DNA from: Eubacteriales bacterium
GTDB lineage: Bacteria; Bacillota; Clostridia; Lachnospirales; Lachnospiraceae
Assembly: GCA_030536555.1 (NCBI GenBank)
Contig: JAUNPU010000006.1
Span: 1-64,000 of the forward strand
Reading direction: 5' to 3'
Length of the DNA stretch: 64,000 nt
In this document: positions 25,837-34,425 of the stretch, in pieces
How positions within the stretch are numbered: position 1 is the first letter of the stretch
Layout of the letters: every line of letters starts with the position of its first letter
The notes under the pieces: model-generated
Seen by the model: the letters and a program-made list of their open reading frames with translations, nothing else
The model's database searches: none
Told to the model about the DNA's origin: nothing
Program-made: the position numbers and the translations under genes

Positions 25837-28476
25837 TTATTTACATTCCTCAGACAGCTCCTGATGCTTTTTCAGCAGGTCAACCGTCAGCTTCTCGGCA
25901 AATACCCGCGGATTTCCGGATACCGCATTTTCGTCAGCCTTCTCGCCTTCATACAGCGGAATCGGATAATGCTTCAGCAGGTCCGCACGCCCGTTCTTAA
26001 TGATACATTCTGCCATCTCCATGGCTTTCGGATTGGCATTTTCTTTGTCAACAACCGCCACGGATTCTGTCAGCGTAAAGTTGCCTTCTGTCGGGTCCAC
26101 ATAATCAATCGGAAGTCCCTCCGCTTTATCCGCTACCGCCTGCTGCCTCAGACCGAAGCCGATGGCAATCTCGCCTGCGCGAACCAGCTTTAAAGGACCG
26201 GAGCCGGACTCTTCAATATGGTCACCGGCATTTGCATAAATGTCCTTCAGCACATCCTTCGCTCCATCTTCGCCGTACTCGGAGACAAGGGCCTGAATCA
26301 GCAGCCATGCCGTGGAGGAGGAAGTAATATCCGTAACGGAGATCATGTCTTTATATTCCGGTTTTGCCAGATCTTTGATCGATGCAGGCATCTCCAGATT
26401 GTTCTCTTTCATCATCTCGGTATTTACGATGATCGTTCCCTCCTGGGCTGTGATTGGTGCACAGTAAGCCGGAAATTCATCCAGGGTGCCCGGTTCAAAG
26501 GTCAGATCCTTGAACATCTGGTTCTCCTCCTGGGCGCTCTCCACATAAAATGTGCTCATGGTCACAAGGTCCGCCTCGATATTTTTTCCCTCTGCCAGCA
26601 GCTTTCCGCCAAGCTCGGAGGTTCCGAATGTCTGGAAAATGTACTGTCCTTCATATCCGTTTTCATCCAATGCCGCCTTCATAGCTTCGATTGCTTCGTC
26701 ATCTGCATTGGAGCAGATCACAACCTCTTTTGCCGCAGCCCCTTTTCCGGAGCAGCCGGTCGCTGCCAGCACCATCGACATTCCCAGCACTCCGGCTATT
26801 CCTGCTGTCACAACCTTTTTTGCCTTCTTTCTGTTCATTTTGTTTTTCTCCTTATTCGTGTGATAATTCCTATTTGCAAGCAGCTGAAACATCGCTTTTG
26901 CACCTGTATTTGTGAACAATATTAATAGTGATAATACAAATACCTCGTTGAATTTGTTGTAATACTGCAGTTCCTTAATCTTCGTTGTCAGAACCATCGT
27001 CCGCGCCCCGGCGATAAAGATGACCGCGCTGACCGTTACCATGGCATTTACGAAATAGTAGCTGAATACTTCAAGGATCGTGGCTGATGCATTCGGTGTC
27101 ACCACCCGGATGATGGTTTTCAGCCAGTTATCCCCCATCAGCATTGCTGTGGTCTCCCAGGATGCATTCATTTTTGACAATGAATTTTTCATCATCAGGT
27201 ACGGTGTCGAGAAGAAGTGGACAACGTTACAGATGATCAGGATGAGAAAGGTACTCTGCAGACCGGTTCCTGAAAAGCAGAATAAGAAGGAAAGACCAAG
27301 TACCATTCCCGGAATCGTATTTGTCACAAGTGCGATTCCCTCGATGATCTGCTTCAATGTTCCGCTTACCTGACTTCTTGCCGTGACAATCGCCGCACCG
27401 TAAGCAGTAAGCGTACCCGCCAGCGCCGTGGCAGCCGCCACAAAGACGGAATTCTGGTACACGCTTCTCAGCCCGGAATCCCGGAACACATCCTTCACAT
27501 GCCGCAGGGAAAATGTCAGGTTATAAGGCCAGTCTCCCACAAACGGTATGACGAAGATGACAGCAAATATGGACAGTACACAGATACAGCATGCGATGCT
27601 CATGATGCCGCAGAACAGATCTCTTCCCGGACCTTTCCGGTTCTCCATAAGCGAAATCCTGTTGTACCGCATATTGTATTTTTCCAGAATATGAAGTACA
27701 AGAATACTTGCAACAGATGGAATGAGCATCATCATTGCCACGACGCTTCCCCTGTTAAAGTCCGGGACGCTTCCAAGCATCTGGCTGTACAGCAGGCTTG
27801 CAATCACCTCGTATTTTCCTCCCACAGACGCCGGGATACCGAAGTCCGTAAAGCAGAGGAAAAAGGACTGGATAAATGACGCTGCCAGGGTTCCCACAAG
27901 CGGACGGAGAATGGTCATCACAAAGGTAGACCAGGGGTTATCTCCCATGATTCTGGACACGACCATGAATTTCTTGTCGATGTATCCCATGGTGTTGTAC
28001 ACCAGCATAAAGGAAATCGGCAGCGTGTAAATCATGTAGCCCAGCAGCAGTCCGTTGAATCCGTAGATTTCAAACAACTGTCTTCCGAAGATCCTTGTCA
28101 GCAGCCCCTGCTTTCCAAAGGAATAGATAATGGCAAATCCATAGGTCAGTGTGGGCAGAAGCATCGGCAGACAGGCCACTGCACGAATGAATTTCTTCAC
28201 AGCCCCGGGCACGTTGGTATAATGGATCGTATATGCCATGAAAAACGCAATAACCGTTGTAATCAGGGCGCTTGCTCCCGCAACCAGAAAGCTGTTGCCA
28301 AGTGCCCTCAGAAATCCTTTCCCCGTCAGCACCGAGCTGTAGTATTCCATCGTGATGCCGTGATCACCGATTACCGACTTCGCCAGCAGACGGATGACCG
28401 GGAAAGCGAGAAATGCGAGAAATATCAGTACAATCAGAACAAAAACGGTTTTGATTTCTCTGTTTTTTGTTTCCAT
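25837..28476 (-). CDS. Phosphonate ABC permease joined in frame to its substrate-binding lipoprotein
   Basis: One open frame of 879 codons holds two proteins. Codons 1 to about 530 are a double-length ABC permease of the iron/2-aminoethylphosphonate type: two repeats of about six helices, each with its own EAA-type loop (SRIMGDNPWSTFVM and AMLMGDNWLKTIIR). Codon 547 is a methionine that begins a complete binding lipoprotein: NRKKAKK, a hydrophobic stretch, lipobox LAATGC, then an extracytoplasmic domain (VVICSNADDEAIEAM onward). A good ribosome site, AAGGAG, lies in frame 9 bases before codon 547. So either the permease stop codon was lost and the binding protein is still made from its own start, or a real fusion is made. 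Between the ATPase gene and phnW, this is the uptake system for the operon's substrate. Confidence 0.82.
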   Translation of the reverse strand: METKNREIKTVFVLIVLIFLAFLAFPVIRLLAKSVIGDHGITMEYYSSVLTGKGFLRALGNSFLVAGASALITTVIAFFMAYTIHYTNVPGAVKKFIRAVACLPMLLPTLTYGFAIIYSFGKQGLLTRIFGRQLFEIYGFNGLLLGYMIYTLPISFMLVYNTMGYIDKKFMVVSRIMGDNPWSTFVMTILRPLVGTLAASFIQSFFLCFTDFGIPASVGGKYEVIASLLYSQMLGSVPDFNRGSVVAMMMLIPSVASILVLHILEKYNMRYNRISLMENRKGPGRDLFCGIMSIACCICVLSIFAVIFVIPFVGDWPYNLTFSLRHVKDVFRDSGLRSVYQNSVFVAAATALAGTLTAYGAAIVTARSQVSGTLKQIIEGIALVTNTIPGMVLGLSFLFCFSGTGLQSTFLILIICNVVHFFSTPYLMMKNSLSKMNASWETTAMLMGDNWLKTIIRVVTPNASATILEVFSYYFVNAMVTVSAVIFIAGARTMVLTTKIKELQYYNKFNEVFVLSLLILFTNTGAKAMFQLLANRNYHTNKEKNKMNRKKAKKVVTAGIAGVLGMSMVLAATGCSGKGAAAKEVVICSNADDEAIEAMKAALDENGYEGQYIFQTFGTSELGGKLLAEGKNIEADLVTMSTFYVESAQEENQMFKDLTFEPGTLDEFPAYCAPITAQEGTIIVNTEMMKENNLEMPASIKDLAKPEYKDMISVTDITSSSTAWLLIQALVSEYGEDGAKDVLKDIYANAGDHIEESGSGPLKLVRAGEIAIGFGLRQQAVADKAEGLPIDYVDPTEGNFTLTESVAVVDKENANPKAMEMAECIIKNGRADLLKHYPIPLYEGEKADENAVSGNPRVFAEKLTVDLLKKHQELSEECK
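26836..26853 (-). promoter_or_regulatory. Internal ribosome site and start of the phosphonate-binding lipoprotein
   Basis: AAGGAG (26853-26848) with a 9-base gap to ATG (26838-26836), inside the long permease frame. Translation from here gives a 333-residue lipoprotein ending at 25837, the normal size for a 2-aminoethylphosphonate-binding protein. This supports separate synthesis of the binding protein. Confidence 0.7.
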
Positions 28477-28491
28477 TGTTCTTCCGCCTTC

Positions 28492-29283
28492 CTACAACGC
28501 CATGGTCTGCACCGGTGTTCCCTGCATCCGGAGTATGTCCGGCATGGAAAACAGTGTGTAGATATTATTCTTCTTGATTTCAAGCTGCCGCAGGATGAAC
28601 TCCTGGACAAATTCATTTTCCGGTGCTTTTACGATTTCCTCCGGTTTTCCGTACTGGGAAATCTGTCCTTTATTGATAATCAGTACGTGGTCGGAAAGGG
28701 TCAGCGCCTCTTCCGGATCGTGTGTAACAATAATGGTTGTCAGATGGAACTCCTTTGCAATGGTCTTGATTTTTTCTTTGATAGACTCCTTGATGACACC
28801 GTCCAGCGCGCTCAGCGGCTCATCCAGCAGTAGAATCCTGGGCTTCATCACCAGGGTTCTGGCAAGTGCCACTCTCTGCTTCTGTCCGCCGGAAAGCTGG
28901 TCTATCTTCTTATCTAAGTGCTCCCTCAGTCCCAGCAGATCAATCAGCTCCTCCACTTCCTTTTCGGAAGAGATTCCCGGCTTGTTGCGAAGTCCGTAGA
29001 CAATGTTCTTATACACATTCAGGTTCGGAAACAGCGCGTAATCCTGAAATACGATGTTGAACCCCCGCTTTTCCATCGCTACCTTTGTAATATCCTCCCC
29101 GTCAAACCGGATGGAACCGCTGTCTGCATCCGTCAGTCCGAGAATGAGATTCAGCAGAGTTGTCTTTCCGCATCCGGATGGTCCTAATATTGAAACGATC
29201 TCTCCATCGTTGATTTCCAGATTGATGTTATCCAGAATCGTTACACCGTCATATGATTTTTTGATATGTTCCAGCTTTAGCAT
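28492..29283 (-). CDS. ABC transporter ATP-binding protein, phosphonate uptake
   Basis: 263 residues. Walker A GPSGCGKTTLLN near residue 34, Q loop in NIVFQDYALFPN, signature LSGGQKQRVALAR, Walker B ILLLDEPLSALD and switch histidine in IIVTHDPEEAL. The short tail after about residue 235 lacks a full TOBE domain. It lies 15 bases before the permease gene and is the first gene of the operon, driven by the promoter at 29336-29364. It energises import; the substrate is inferred from phnW and phnX downstream. Confidence 0.9.
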   Translation of the reverse strand: MLKLEHIKKSYDGVTILDNINLEINDGEIVSILGPSGCGKTTLLNLILGLTDADSGSIRFDGEDITKVAMEKRGFNIVFQDYALFPNLNVYKNIVYGLRNKPGISSEKEVEELIDLLGLREHLDKKIDQLSGGQKQRVALARTLVMKPRILLLDEPLSALDGVIKESIKEKIKTIAKEFHLTTIIVTHDPEEALTLSDHVLIINKGQISQYGKPEEIVKAPENEFVQEFILRQLEIKKNNIYTLFSMPDILRMQGTPVQTMAL

Positions 29284-29335
29284 TTGAACGTCCTTTCTTC
29301 GTTGATAGTCTTGTTGATTTCCTCACTGCACCCCC

Positions 29336-29364
29336 ATCATAGCAATCCGTTTTTTTCACAGCAA
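29336..29364 (-). promoter_or_regulatory. Promoter of the phosphonate operon
   Basis: TTGCTG (29364-29359), 17-base spacer, TATGAT (29341-29336) on the minus strand, about 50 bases before the ATPase start. A small inverted repeat, TCTGT-GTA-ACAGA at 29381-29393, lies just upstream of the -35 box and could be a regulator site. Confidence 0.65.
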
Positions 29365-29416
29365 CCACGCTTTTCTAAAATCTGTGTAACAGAAATGTGA
29401 ACTTCCACGCAAAAAA

Positions 29417-29460
29417 ACAGGGTGGATCTGATGTAGTTTTTCTACACAAATCCACCCTGT
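29417..29460 (-). terminator. Terminator of the RpiR gene, tipped by an operator-like palindrome
   Basis: ACAGGGTGGAT / ATCCACCCTGT arms, followed on the minus strand by seven T residues, make a strong terminator after the regulator gene. The tip of the hairpin is TGTAG-TTTTT-CTACA (29432-29446), which matches a 15-base palindrome upstream of the regulator gene (30414-30428) in all but one base. Confidence 0.8.
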
Positions 29461-29481
29461 TTCCTGCTGCGCTTTCGCGCT

Positions 29482-30366
29482 TTATTCCTCATAAGCCTTA
29501 TCTCTGACAATCTGGCTGTTCTGATCCAGATTCTCTGTATATGCATCATATCTGCTGATTATGAGTCCCATATAGATCATATCGACAACTGCTATCTGTG
29601 TGGTTCTGGAAAAAATCGCATCCCCGTACAGCAGCTGCTCCTGGGAACAGCAGAGCACCCGGTCACTCCATCTCACAATCCTCGTATGGTCAAAATTCGT
29701 GATTGCAATCGTCTGCGCCCCTGCTTTCTTGGCGCATTTCATCACATCCACCACATCTTTGGACTGTCCCGAATAGGAAATGCCGATTGCAACGTCCTGC
29801 TCATCCAGTCCGGCTGCCTGAATCCGCTGAATGTAATAGTCCTCCTCATAGCGGCAGTCAATTCCGAGATACATCAGCTTTGTCAGAAGATCCCTGGCCG
29901 TCGCCGCAGAGTTCTCGACACCAAACAGCACCACCCTGCGCGCATTGGCGATCATCCCCACTGTCTGCTCAAACTCCTCAACAGAAATACTTTTGAGTAC
30001 ATTTTCCAGCATCCGGACCGTCGTGGCAACCACCCTGGCCGGTACCATAGCGATATCATCCGCCTTTTTCACCGAATAACCGTACATGGCCCAGACATCG
30101 CTCTCCCGATTCGCTGCCCCCTCTCCGCCTGCCGCCTCCTCGATCAACCGGTAGCGAAATGCCTTGTAGCTGTCATATCCAAGGGCTTTTACAAACCGTA
30201 CCACCGTCGGCTGACTGACCCTGCTCTGCTTTGCCAGCTCCTCCAGTGTCAGCTTCCTGCACCGCCACTCATTCATCAGGATAAAATCCGCCACCTTCTT
30301 CTCCGAACTGCGAAGCGACGCATATTTACTCCGTATCTGAAATCCCATCGTCTCTTCTATCTGCAT
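29482..30366 (-). CDS. RpiR/MurR-family transcriptional regulator
   Basis: 294 residues. An N-terminal HTH_6 domain (RSSEKKVADFILMNE, SRVSQPTVVRFVKALGYDSYKAFR) is followed by a SIS sugar-phosphate-binding domain (about 125-265, GVENSAATARDLLTKL and ISYSGQSKDVVDVMKCAKKAGA). AGGAGG lies 6 bases before the second of two adjacent ATG codons. Such regulators usually bind TGTAG-like palindromes and respond to a phosphorylated ligand. It is upstream of, and in line with, the phosphonate operon, with related palindromes in front of both, so control by a phosphonate or phosphoaldehyde ligand is a fair inference. Confidence 0.88.
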   Translation of the reverse strand: MQIEETMGFQIRSKYASLRSSEKKVADFILMNEWRCRKLTLEELAKQSRVSQPTVVRFVKALGYDSYKAFRYRLIEEAAGGEGAANRESDVWAMYGYSVKKADDIAMVPARVVATTVRMLENVLKSISVEEFEQTVGMIANARRVVLFGVENSAATARDLLTKLMYLGIDCRYEEDYYIQRIQAAGLDEQDVAIGISYSGQSKDVVDVMKCAKKAGAQTIAITNFDHTRIVRWSDRVLCCSQEQLLYGDAIFSRTTQIAVVDMIYMGLIISRYDAYTENLDQNSQIVRDKAYEE

Positions 30367-30379
30367 CATAGACCTCCTG

Positions 30380-30428
30380 TTGTAGTGCCACTACAAAAAA
30401 TCACCATTCTCTTTGTAGCTTTTCTACA
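30380..30428. promoter_or_regulatory. Two palindromes upstream of the RpiR gene
   Basis: TTGTAGTG-C-CACTACAA (30380-30396) and TGTAG-CTTTT-CTACA (30414-30428). Both share TGTAG/CTACA half-sites, the second has a near-copy at 29432-29446, and they lie in the regulator's promoter region. Likely operators for autoregulation. Confidence 0.6.
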
Positions 30429-30500
30429 CATTCTCCGGTTTCTATTCTACACGAAATCAGCTGGGGAGATGGTAAAATCTTTGTAAAATCCTTATCTTTT

Positions 30501-32105
30501 CTACGGTTGCCATTCAACCTGTTCAATCCTGCATTGGTGTTCTCTTGTCTTTTTATCGTAATTGATTCCGACAAGAAGAAGATTTCCCGTATACTCTTCC
30601 AAAGCAGCCAGATATTTTCTGTCTTTGATCTGATTCAGCGCCCCTTCTGCTGTTTTATTCCATTTCAGCTCAATAAGCAGAGCGGGTTTTGAAGACTTGC
30701 GCTTAGGAAGAAATACCATATCTGCAAATCCGTTTCCGGCAGGCAATTCTCGAATCAACGTATAATCTTTACACGCACTGTAGTATGCCAATGTGATTAC
30801 ACTGCCCAAAGACACTTCATTATTATAAATCAGGCTGGATGTGTTCTGGGTATGGACATCCTGTATCATTTCTGCCACTCGCTCCTCATCCATCGCCCAC
30901 GTTGCCCTGAGCAATGCCTCCGATGCCTGAATCGCCCTATACACTTCGTTCCATCCATCATTTTTGACAGCACGCACAAAAGAACTTCTCACTTCTTCAT
31001 TTGGAATAAACACCTCATGTGCATCATCGTCATAAGCCAGATAGCCAAGATGAACCAGCAACGTAAGTACATCATCAGCAGAATTAAATGTCGTCATATC
31101 GTTCTGAAACGATTCCACATCGATGGTACAGCTCTGCCCGCCAAGCATATCAACGATTTTCTGCTTCAAACCGTCAAAATCCATCGCAATGTATGTCATC
31201 AGAGATTCATAAGTCTCTGTCCTTGTCCAGTAGTTCCCATATTCACCACTGTCAAGCGCTGCAATCACAGAATTTGGACTGTATACATGCCCGACTCTTT
31301 TGAAAAAGTAGCCGTCATACCAGCGCTTCATCTCCTTAAACGGCATCTTATGCTCCTTGCAGAGCATACGAACCTCTTTTTCTGTAAAGCCCACATACTC
31401 AGCCATCTGTACCGGGCTGATCATGGTATGCTCCCAGAAGTTATTCAGCGCAGACTGGGTTCCGTATTTTTTGATTGGAAGAATACCGGTAATATAAGCC
31501 AGTTTTAAAAATCCAGCCGACGGAGTCCCCTTAAACAGCCCTCTCAGAAGATTAATATACTCCCGTTGAAGCGCTTCATTATTCTTATCTTCACGAAACA
31601 GGCAGTCCCATTCATCAATAAGAATCACGAACTGCTGCTTTGTCAGTATATTGATGTTTGCAAGAACCGCCGGAAGTGATACATCATCCTCCTGTACGAT
31701 ATCCGGATATGCTTCTCGAAGTTCACCGATTACCTGCGTTTGCAGATAGCTGACCACTCCCGCTGCCTTGTTTTGCCCGATCTCTTCCAGTGCGTTTCCA
31801 TACATCCATTGAATATCCATCAAAATTACATTGTACTGATTCAAATGCTTCTGGAATGAAGTACATTTTCCTATCTTCAATCCCTCAAACAACGTTGTGG
31901 AATCACAGCCCTTGCTATAGTATGCCGCCAGCATCTTCACCGCCATTGTCTTGCCAAAGCGCCTTGGACGGCTTGAGCAGACAAGTGGTCGTTCATTTCC
32001 AATACGGCTGTTGGTATACTCTATCAGCCCTGTTTTATCTACATAAATATCAGAACCAACCGCTGCCGCGAACAATTCCTTCCCCGGATTCAGATATAAC
32101 CCCAT
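30501..32105 (-). CDS. AAA-ATPase-like protein with PD-(D/E)XK-type C-terminus
   Basis: About 534 residues. The N-terminal AAA-ATPase_like domain (PF09820 type) begins LNPGKELFAAAVGSDIYVDKTGLI and has the P-loop RPRRFGKTMAVKM and the Walker B region FVILIDEWDCLFRE. The C-terminus (about 430-534) resembles the DUF1703 nuclease-like domain: FADMVFLPK followed by ALLIELKWNK, giving the D and ExK residues. These genes are common in multiple copies in gut anaerobes and are of unknown function; links to mobile elements or toxin-like activity have been suggested. The ATG at 32105 has AGGA 10 bases upstream. Single-gene unit. Confidence 0.8.
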   Translation of the reverse strand: MGLYLNPGKELFAAAVGSDIYVDKTGLIEYTNSRIGNERPLVCSSRPRRFGKTMAVKMLAAYYSKGCDSTTLFEGLKIGKCTSFQKHLNQYNVILMDIQWMYGNALEEIGQNKAAGVVSYLQTQVIGELREAYPDIVQEDDVSLPAVLANINILTKQQFVILIDEWDCLFREDKNNEALQREYINLLRGLFKGTPSAGFLKLAYITGILPIKKYGTQSALNNFWEHTMISPVQMAEYVGFTEKEVRMLCKEHKMPFKEMKRWYDGYFFKRVGHVYSPNSVIAALDSGEYGNYWTRTETYESLMTYIAMDFDGLKQKIVDMLGGQSCTIDVESFQNDMTTFNSADDVLTLLVHLGYLAYDDDAHEVFIPNEEVRSSFVRAVKNDGWNEVYRAIQASEALLRATWAMDEERVAEMIQDVHTQNTSSLIYNNEVSLGSVITLAYYSACKDYTLIRELPAGNGFADMVFLPKRKSSKPALLIELKWNKTAEGALNQIKDRKYLAALEEYTGNLLLVGINYDKKTREHQCRIEQVEWQP

Positions 32106-32261
32106 ATCATCACATTCCTTTCCATTCCACTGCATAACTCGATTATATCATGAAAACGTGGGTTTCTCCACTTATTTCCCTCTCCTCTTCTCATAATCCG
32201 CATCAATCTGATGCTTTCTGGCACGATTTATTCCGCATATCAGCTTCCCCAAAATATATGT

Positions 32262-32289
32262 TTGCATTTTCTGATTTTTATGCTATACT
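32262..32289 (+). promoter_or_regulatory. Promoter of the thiamin-transport operon
   Basis: TTGCAT (32262-32267), 16-base spacer, TATACT (32284-32289), about 20 bases before the TPP aptamer. Confidence 0.7.
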
Positions 32290-32310
32290 CAAGACCGAAT
32301 ACGCACCAAC

Positions 32311-32398
32311 TGAACAACGGGGAGCTTGTAATACAGGCTGAGAGGAAATTGGAGAATTTCGACCCATTACCTGATTTGGATAATGCCAACGTAGGAAA
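32311..32398 (+). ncRNA. TPP riboswitch (THI element)
   Basis: The aptamer core is intact: CGGGGAGC, GGCTGAGAGG (pyrimidine-sensing arm), GACCCATTACCTGATTTGGATAAT-type core with the pyrophosphate arm, and CCAACGTAGGAA closing the helix. It should sense thiamin pyrophosphate and turn off the downstream transporter operon through the terminator at 32428-32458. Confidence 0.95.
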
Positions 32399-32427
32399 AT
32401 ATACGATACTTTTTGTACGCATATGCA

Positions 32428-32458
32428 GACCGCCGGGCAATGATCCGACGGTCTTTTT
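32428..32458 (+). terminator. Riboswitch expression-platform terminator
   Basis: GACCGCCGG and CCGACGGTC arms with an 8-base loop, then TTTTTCT. It lies between the TPP aptamer and the first gene of the operon. Confidence 0.85.
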
Positions 32459-32533
32459 CTCTCATGGAGAACCGTGTCTGATGATGCCGCACGCTTTATT
32501 TTAATTGCAGGACTCTGTTTGCAGGAGGTTTTT

Positions 32534-33292
32534 ATGAAGAAATACCGTCAGGATCTGATACCGGCAGGCTTTATGCTTGCCCTGCTTTTCATCTGGGAAT
32601 GCGCGGTCCGCGTAGCCCGGATCCCGCTGTATGTGCTGCCGTCCCCACTCCGGGTTTTGCAGACACTGTCAGCGGAACTGGACGTGCTCGCCGGACATGC
32701 CTGCATCACGCTTCTGGAAGCCGGAGCCGGCATCCTGCTTTCTCTTGCGCTGGCACTGTTTCTCGGAATCATCATGGACTGCTTTCCTGTGATTCGCCAG
32801 GGAATTTATCCGATTCTTGTGGTGACACAGACTGTGCCGATGATCGTGCTTGCTCCGATTCTCATTATCTATATGGGATTCGGCGTTGCGCCAAAGATTC
32901 TGACTGTGGTGCTCATGTGCTTTTTCCCCATTGCAGTCAGCTTCTCCGACGGACTGGCGCAGGTGGACGAGGAATATGTCCATCTCATCCGTTCCTACGG
33001 TGCCGGACGCTGGAAGGCTTACGGTCTTGTGAAAATTCCGGCAGCCACCCCTTCTCTCCTCTCCGGTCTGAAGGTCGCTGCCACCTACAGCATCAGCGGC
33101 GCCGTAGTCGGTGAATGGATCGGTTCCCAGCAGGGTCTTGGCTACTACCTTCTTCGCGTGAAAAACGGCTATATGCTGGATAAAGTATTTGCCTGCGTGC
33201 TGGTCATTATTATTCTGAGCCTGTGCATGAACGGACTGATTCGGCTCTACCAGTATTTTGCACTGCCATATCTGAACCGGAAACAGAACTAA
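32534..33292 (+). CDS. ABC transporter permease, thiamin-precursor type (ThiX-like)
   Basis: 252 residues with about six membrane helices and the BPD_transp_1 EAA loop SYGAGRWKAYGLVKIPAATPSLLSGLK (in two parts around residues 158-180). The family is shared by nitrate, taurine and thiamin-precursor (ThiXYZ) systems; the TPP riboswitch upstream and the NMT1-type binding protein downstream make a pyrimidine precursor of thiamin the likely substrate. The ATG at 32534 is chosen, with AGGAGG 5 bases upstream. Confidence 0.88.
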   Translation: MKKYRQDLIPAGFMLALLFIWECAVRVARIPLYVLPSPLRVLQTLSAELDVLAGHACITLLEAGAGILLSLALALFLGIIMDCFPVIRQGIYPILVVTQTVPMIVLAPILIIYMGFGVAPKILTVVLMCFFPIAVSFSDGLAQVDEEYVHLIRSYGAGRWKAYGLVKIPAATPSLLSGLKVAATYSISGAVVGEWIGSQQGLGYYLLRVKNGYMLDKVFACVLVIIILSLCMNGLIRLYQYFALPYLNRKQN

Positions 33293-33330
33293 ACAATCAA
33301 ACATAATTACATTATTAAAAGGAGACTATT

Positions 33331-34413
33331 ATGAAAAAGAAAGCAATTACCGCACTGTACACCGCCGTCATTCTGGCATCCATGACTGCACTCTCCGGCT
33401 GCGCACCGGCTGAACCCCAGAGCGGCTCCGATGCTGCAAGGGAGACAGCCGAAGCCTCAAAAGCCACGGAAGCAGGCGAAACCACCGAAGCCAAAGACAC
33501 TGCCACCTCCGAACCGGAAGATGTCACCGTCATTCTGGACTATGTAGCCAACACCAACCACACCGGTATGTATGTGGCACTGGATCAGGGATATTATGAG
33601 GAAGCCGGCTTAAATGTCAACATCATCGAGCCGACCGAGGGTGCCACTGCCACCCTGATTGCAGTCGGAAAAGGCGACTTCGGCATCAGCTATCAGGAGG
33701 ATGTCACCGTTGCCCTGACCTCAGCCGATCCGCTTCCGGTGAAGGCGATCGCCGCCATTATCCAGCACAATACGTCCGGTTTTGCGGCCTATGCAGACAA
33801 AGCCATCTCCTCCCCCAAAGATTTTGAAGGCAAAACCTATGCCGGCTGGGGCGGCCCCGGGGAAGAAGCCGTGCTGAACGCAGTCATGACACAGGCAGGC
33901 GCTGATTTCTCCAGCCTGAACATGGTCATTTCCGACGGCTCCGGCTTTGAAGCTCTGAAGAATACCGTGGATCTTATGTGGTTCTATGAAGCCTGGGACA
34001 ATGTAAAATGTAAGCTCAATGACTTCCCGATCACCTATATGCAGCTTCGCGATCTGGATGAACGCCTCGATTACTACACGCCGGTCATCATCGCCAATGA
34101 CAATACCCTGTCCCAGCGCCCCGAGATGGTAAAGAAGTTCCTCTCAGCCACCGCAAAAGGCTACGAATATGCGATAGAGCATCCGGCAGAAAGCGCTTCT
34201 ATTCTCCAGAAATTCGCACCGGACTATTCTCTTGAGATGCTTACCATGTCTCAGGAATATCTTGCAGAAAAATACATGGAAGATGCCGACCGCTGGGGTG
34301 AGATGAAGGACCAGGTATGGGACAACTACACGGATTTCATGGTGGAATACGGCGTCATTGACAAGGCAATTCCCGCAAATCAGTGCTACACCAACGAATT
34401 TCTCCCGGAATAA
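33331..34413 (+). CDS. NMT1/THI5-like substrate-binding lipoprotein (ThiY-like)
   Basis: 360 residues. A signal sequence ends with the lipobox LSGCA near residue 24, followed by a Ser/Thr/Glu-rich linker (about 27-60) and the NMT1/THI5-like fold (VTVILDYVANTNHTGMYVAL, GKGDFGISYQEDV, PEMVKKFLSATAKGYEYA). Binds a thiamin precursor such as a hydroxymethyl- or formylamino-pyrimidine outside the membrane; exact ligand inferred. It lies 38 bases after the permease gene. Confidence 0.9.
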   Translation: MKKKAITALYTAVILASMTALSGCAPAEPQSGSDAARETAEASKATEAGETTEAKDTATSEPEDVTVILDYVANTNHTGMYVALDQGYYEEAGLNVNIIEPTEGATATLIAVGKGDFGISYQEDVTVALTSADPLPVKAIAAIIQHNTSGFAAYADKAISSPKDFEGKTYAGWGGPGEEAVLNAVMTQAGADFSSLNMVISDGSGFEALKNTVDLMWFYEAWDNVKCKLNDFPITYMQLRDLDERLDYYTPVIIANDNTLSQRPEMVKKFLSATAKGYEYAIEHPAESASILQKFAPDYSLEMLTMSQEYLAEKYMEDADRWGEMKDQVWDNYTDFMVEYGVIDKAIPANQCYTNEFLPE

Positions 34414-34425
34414 AGAGGTGCTGTG

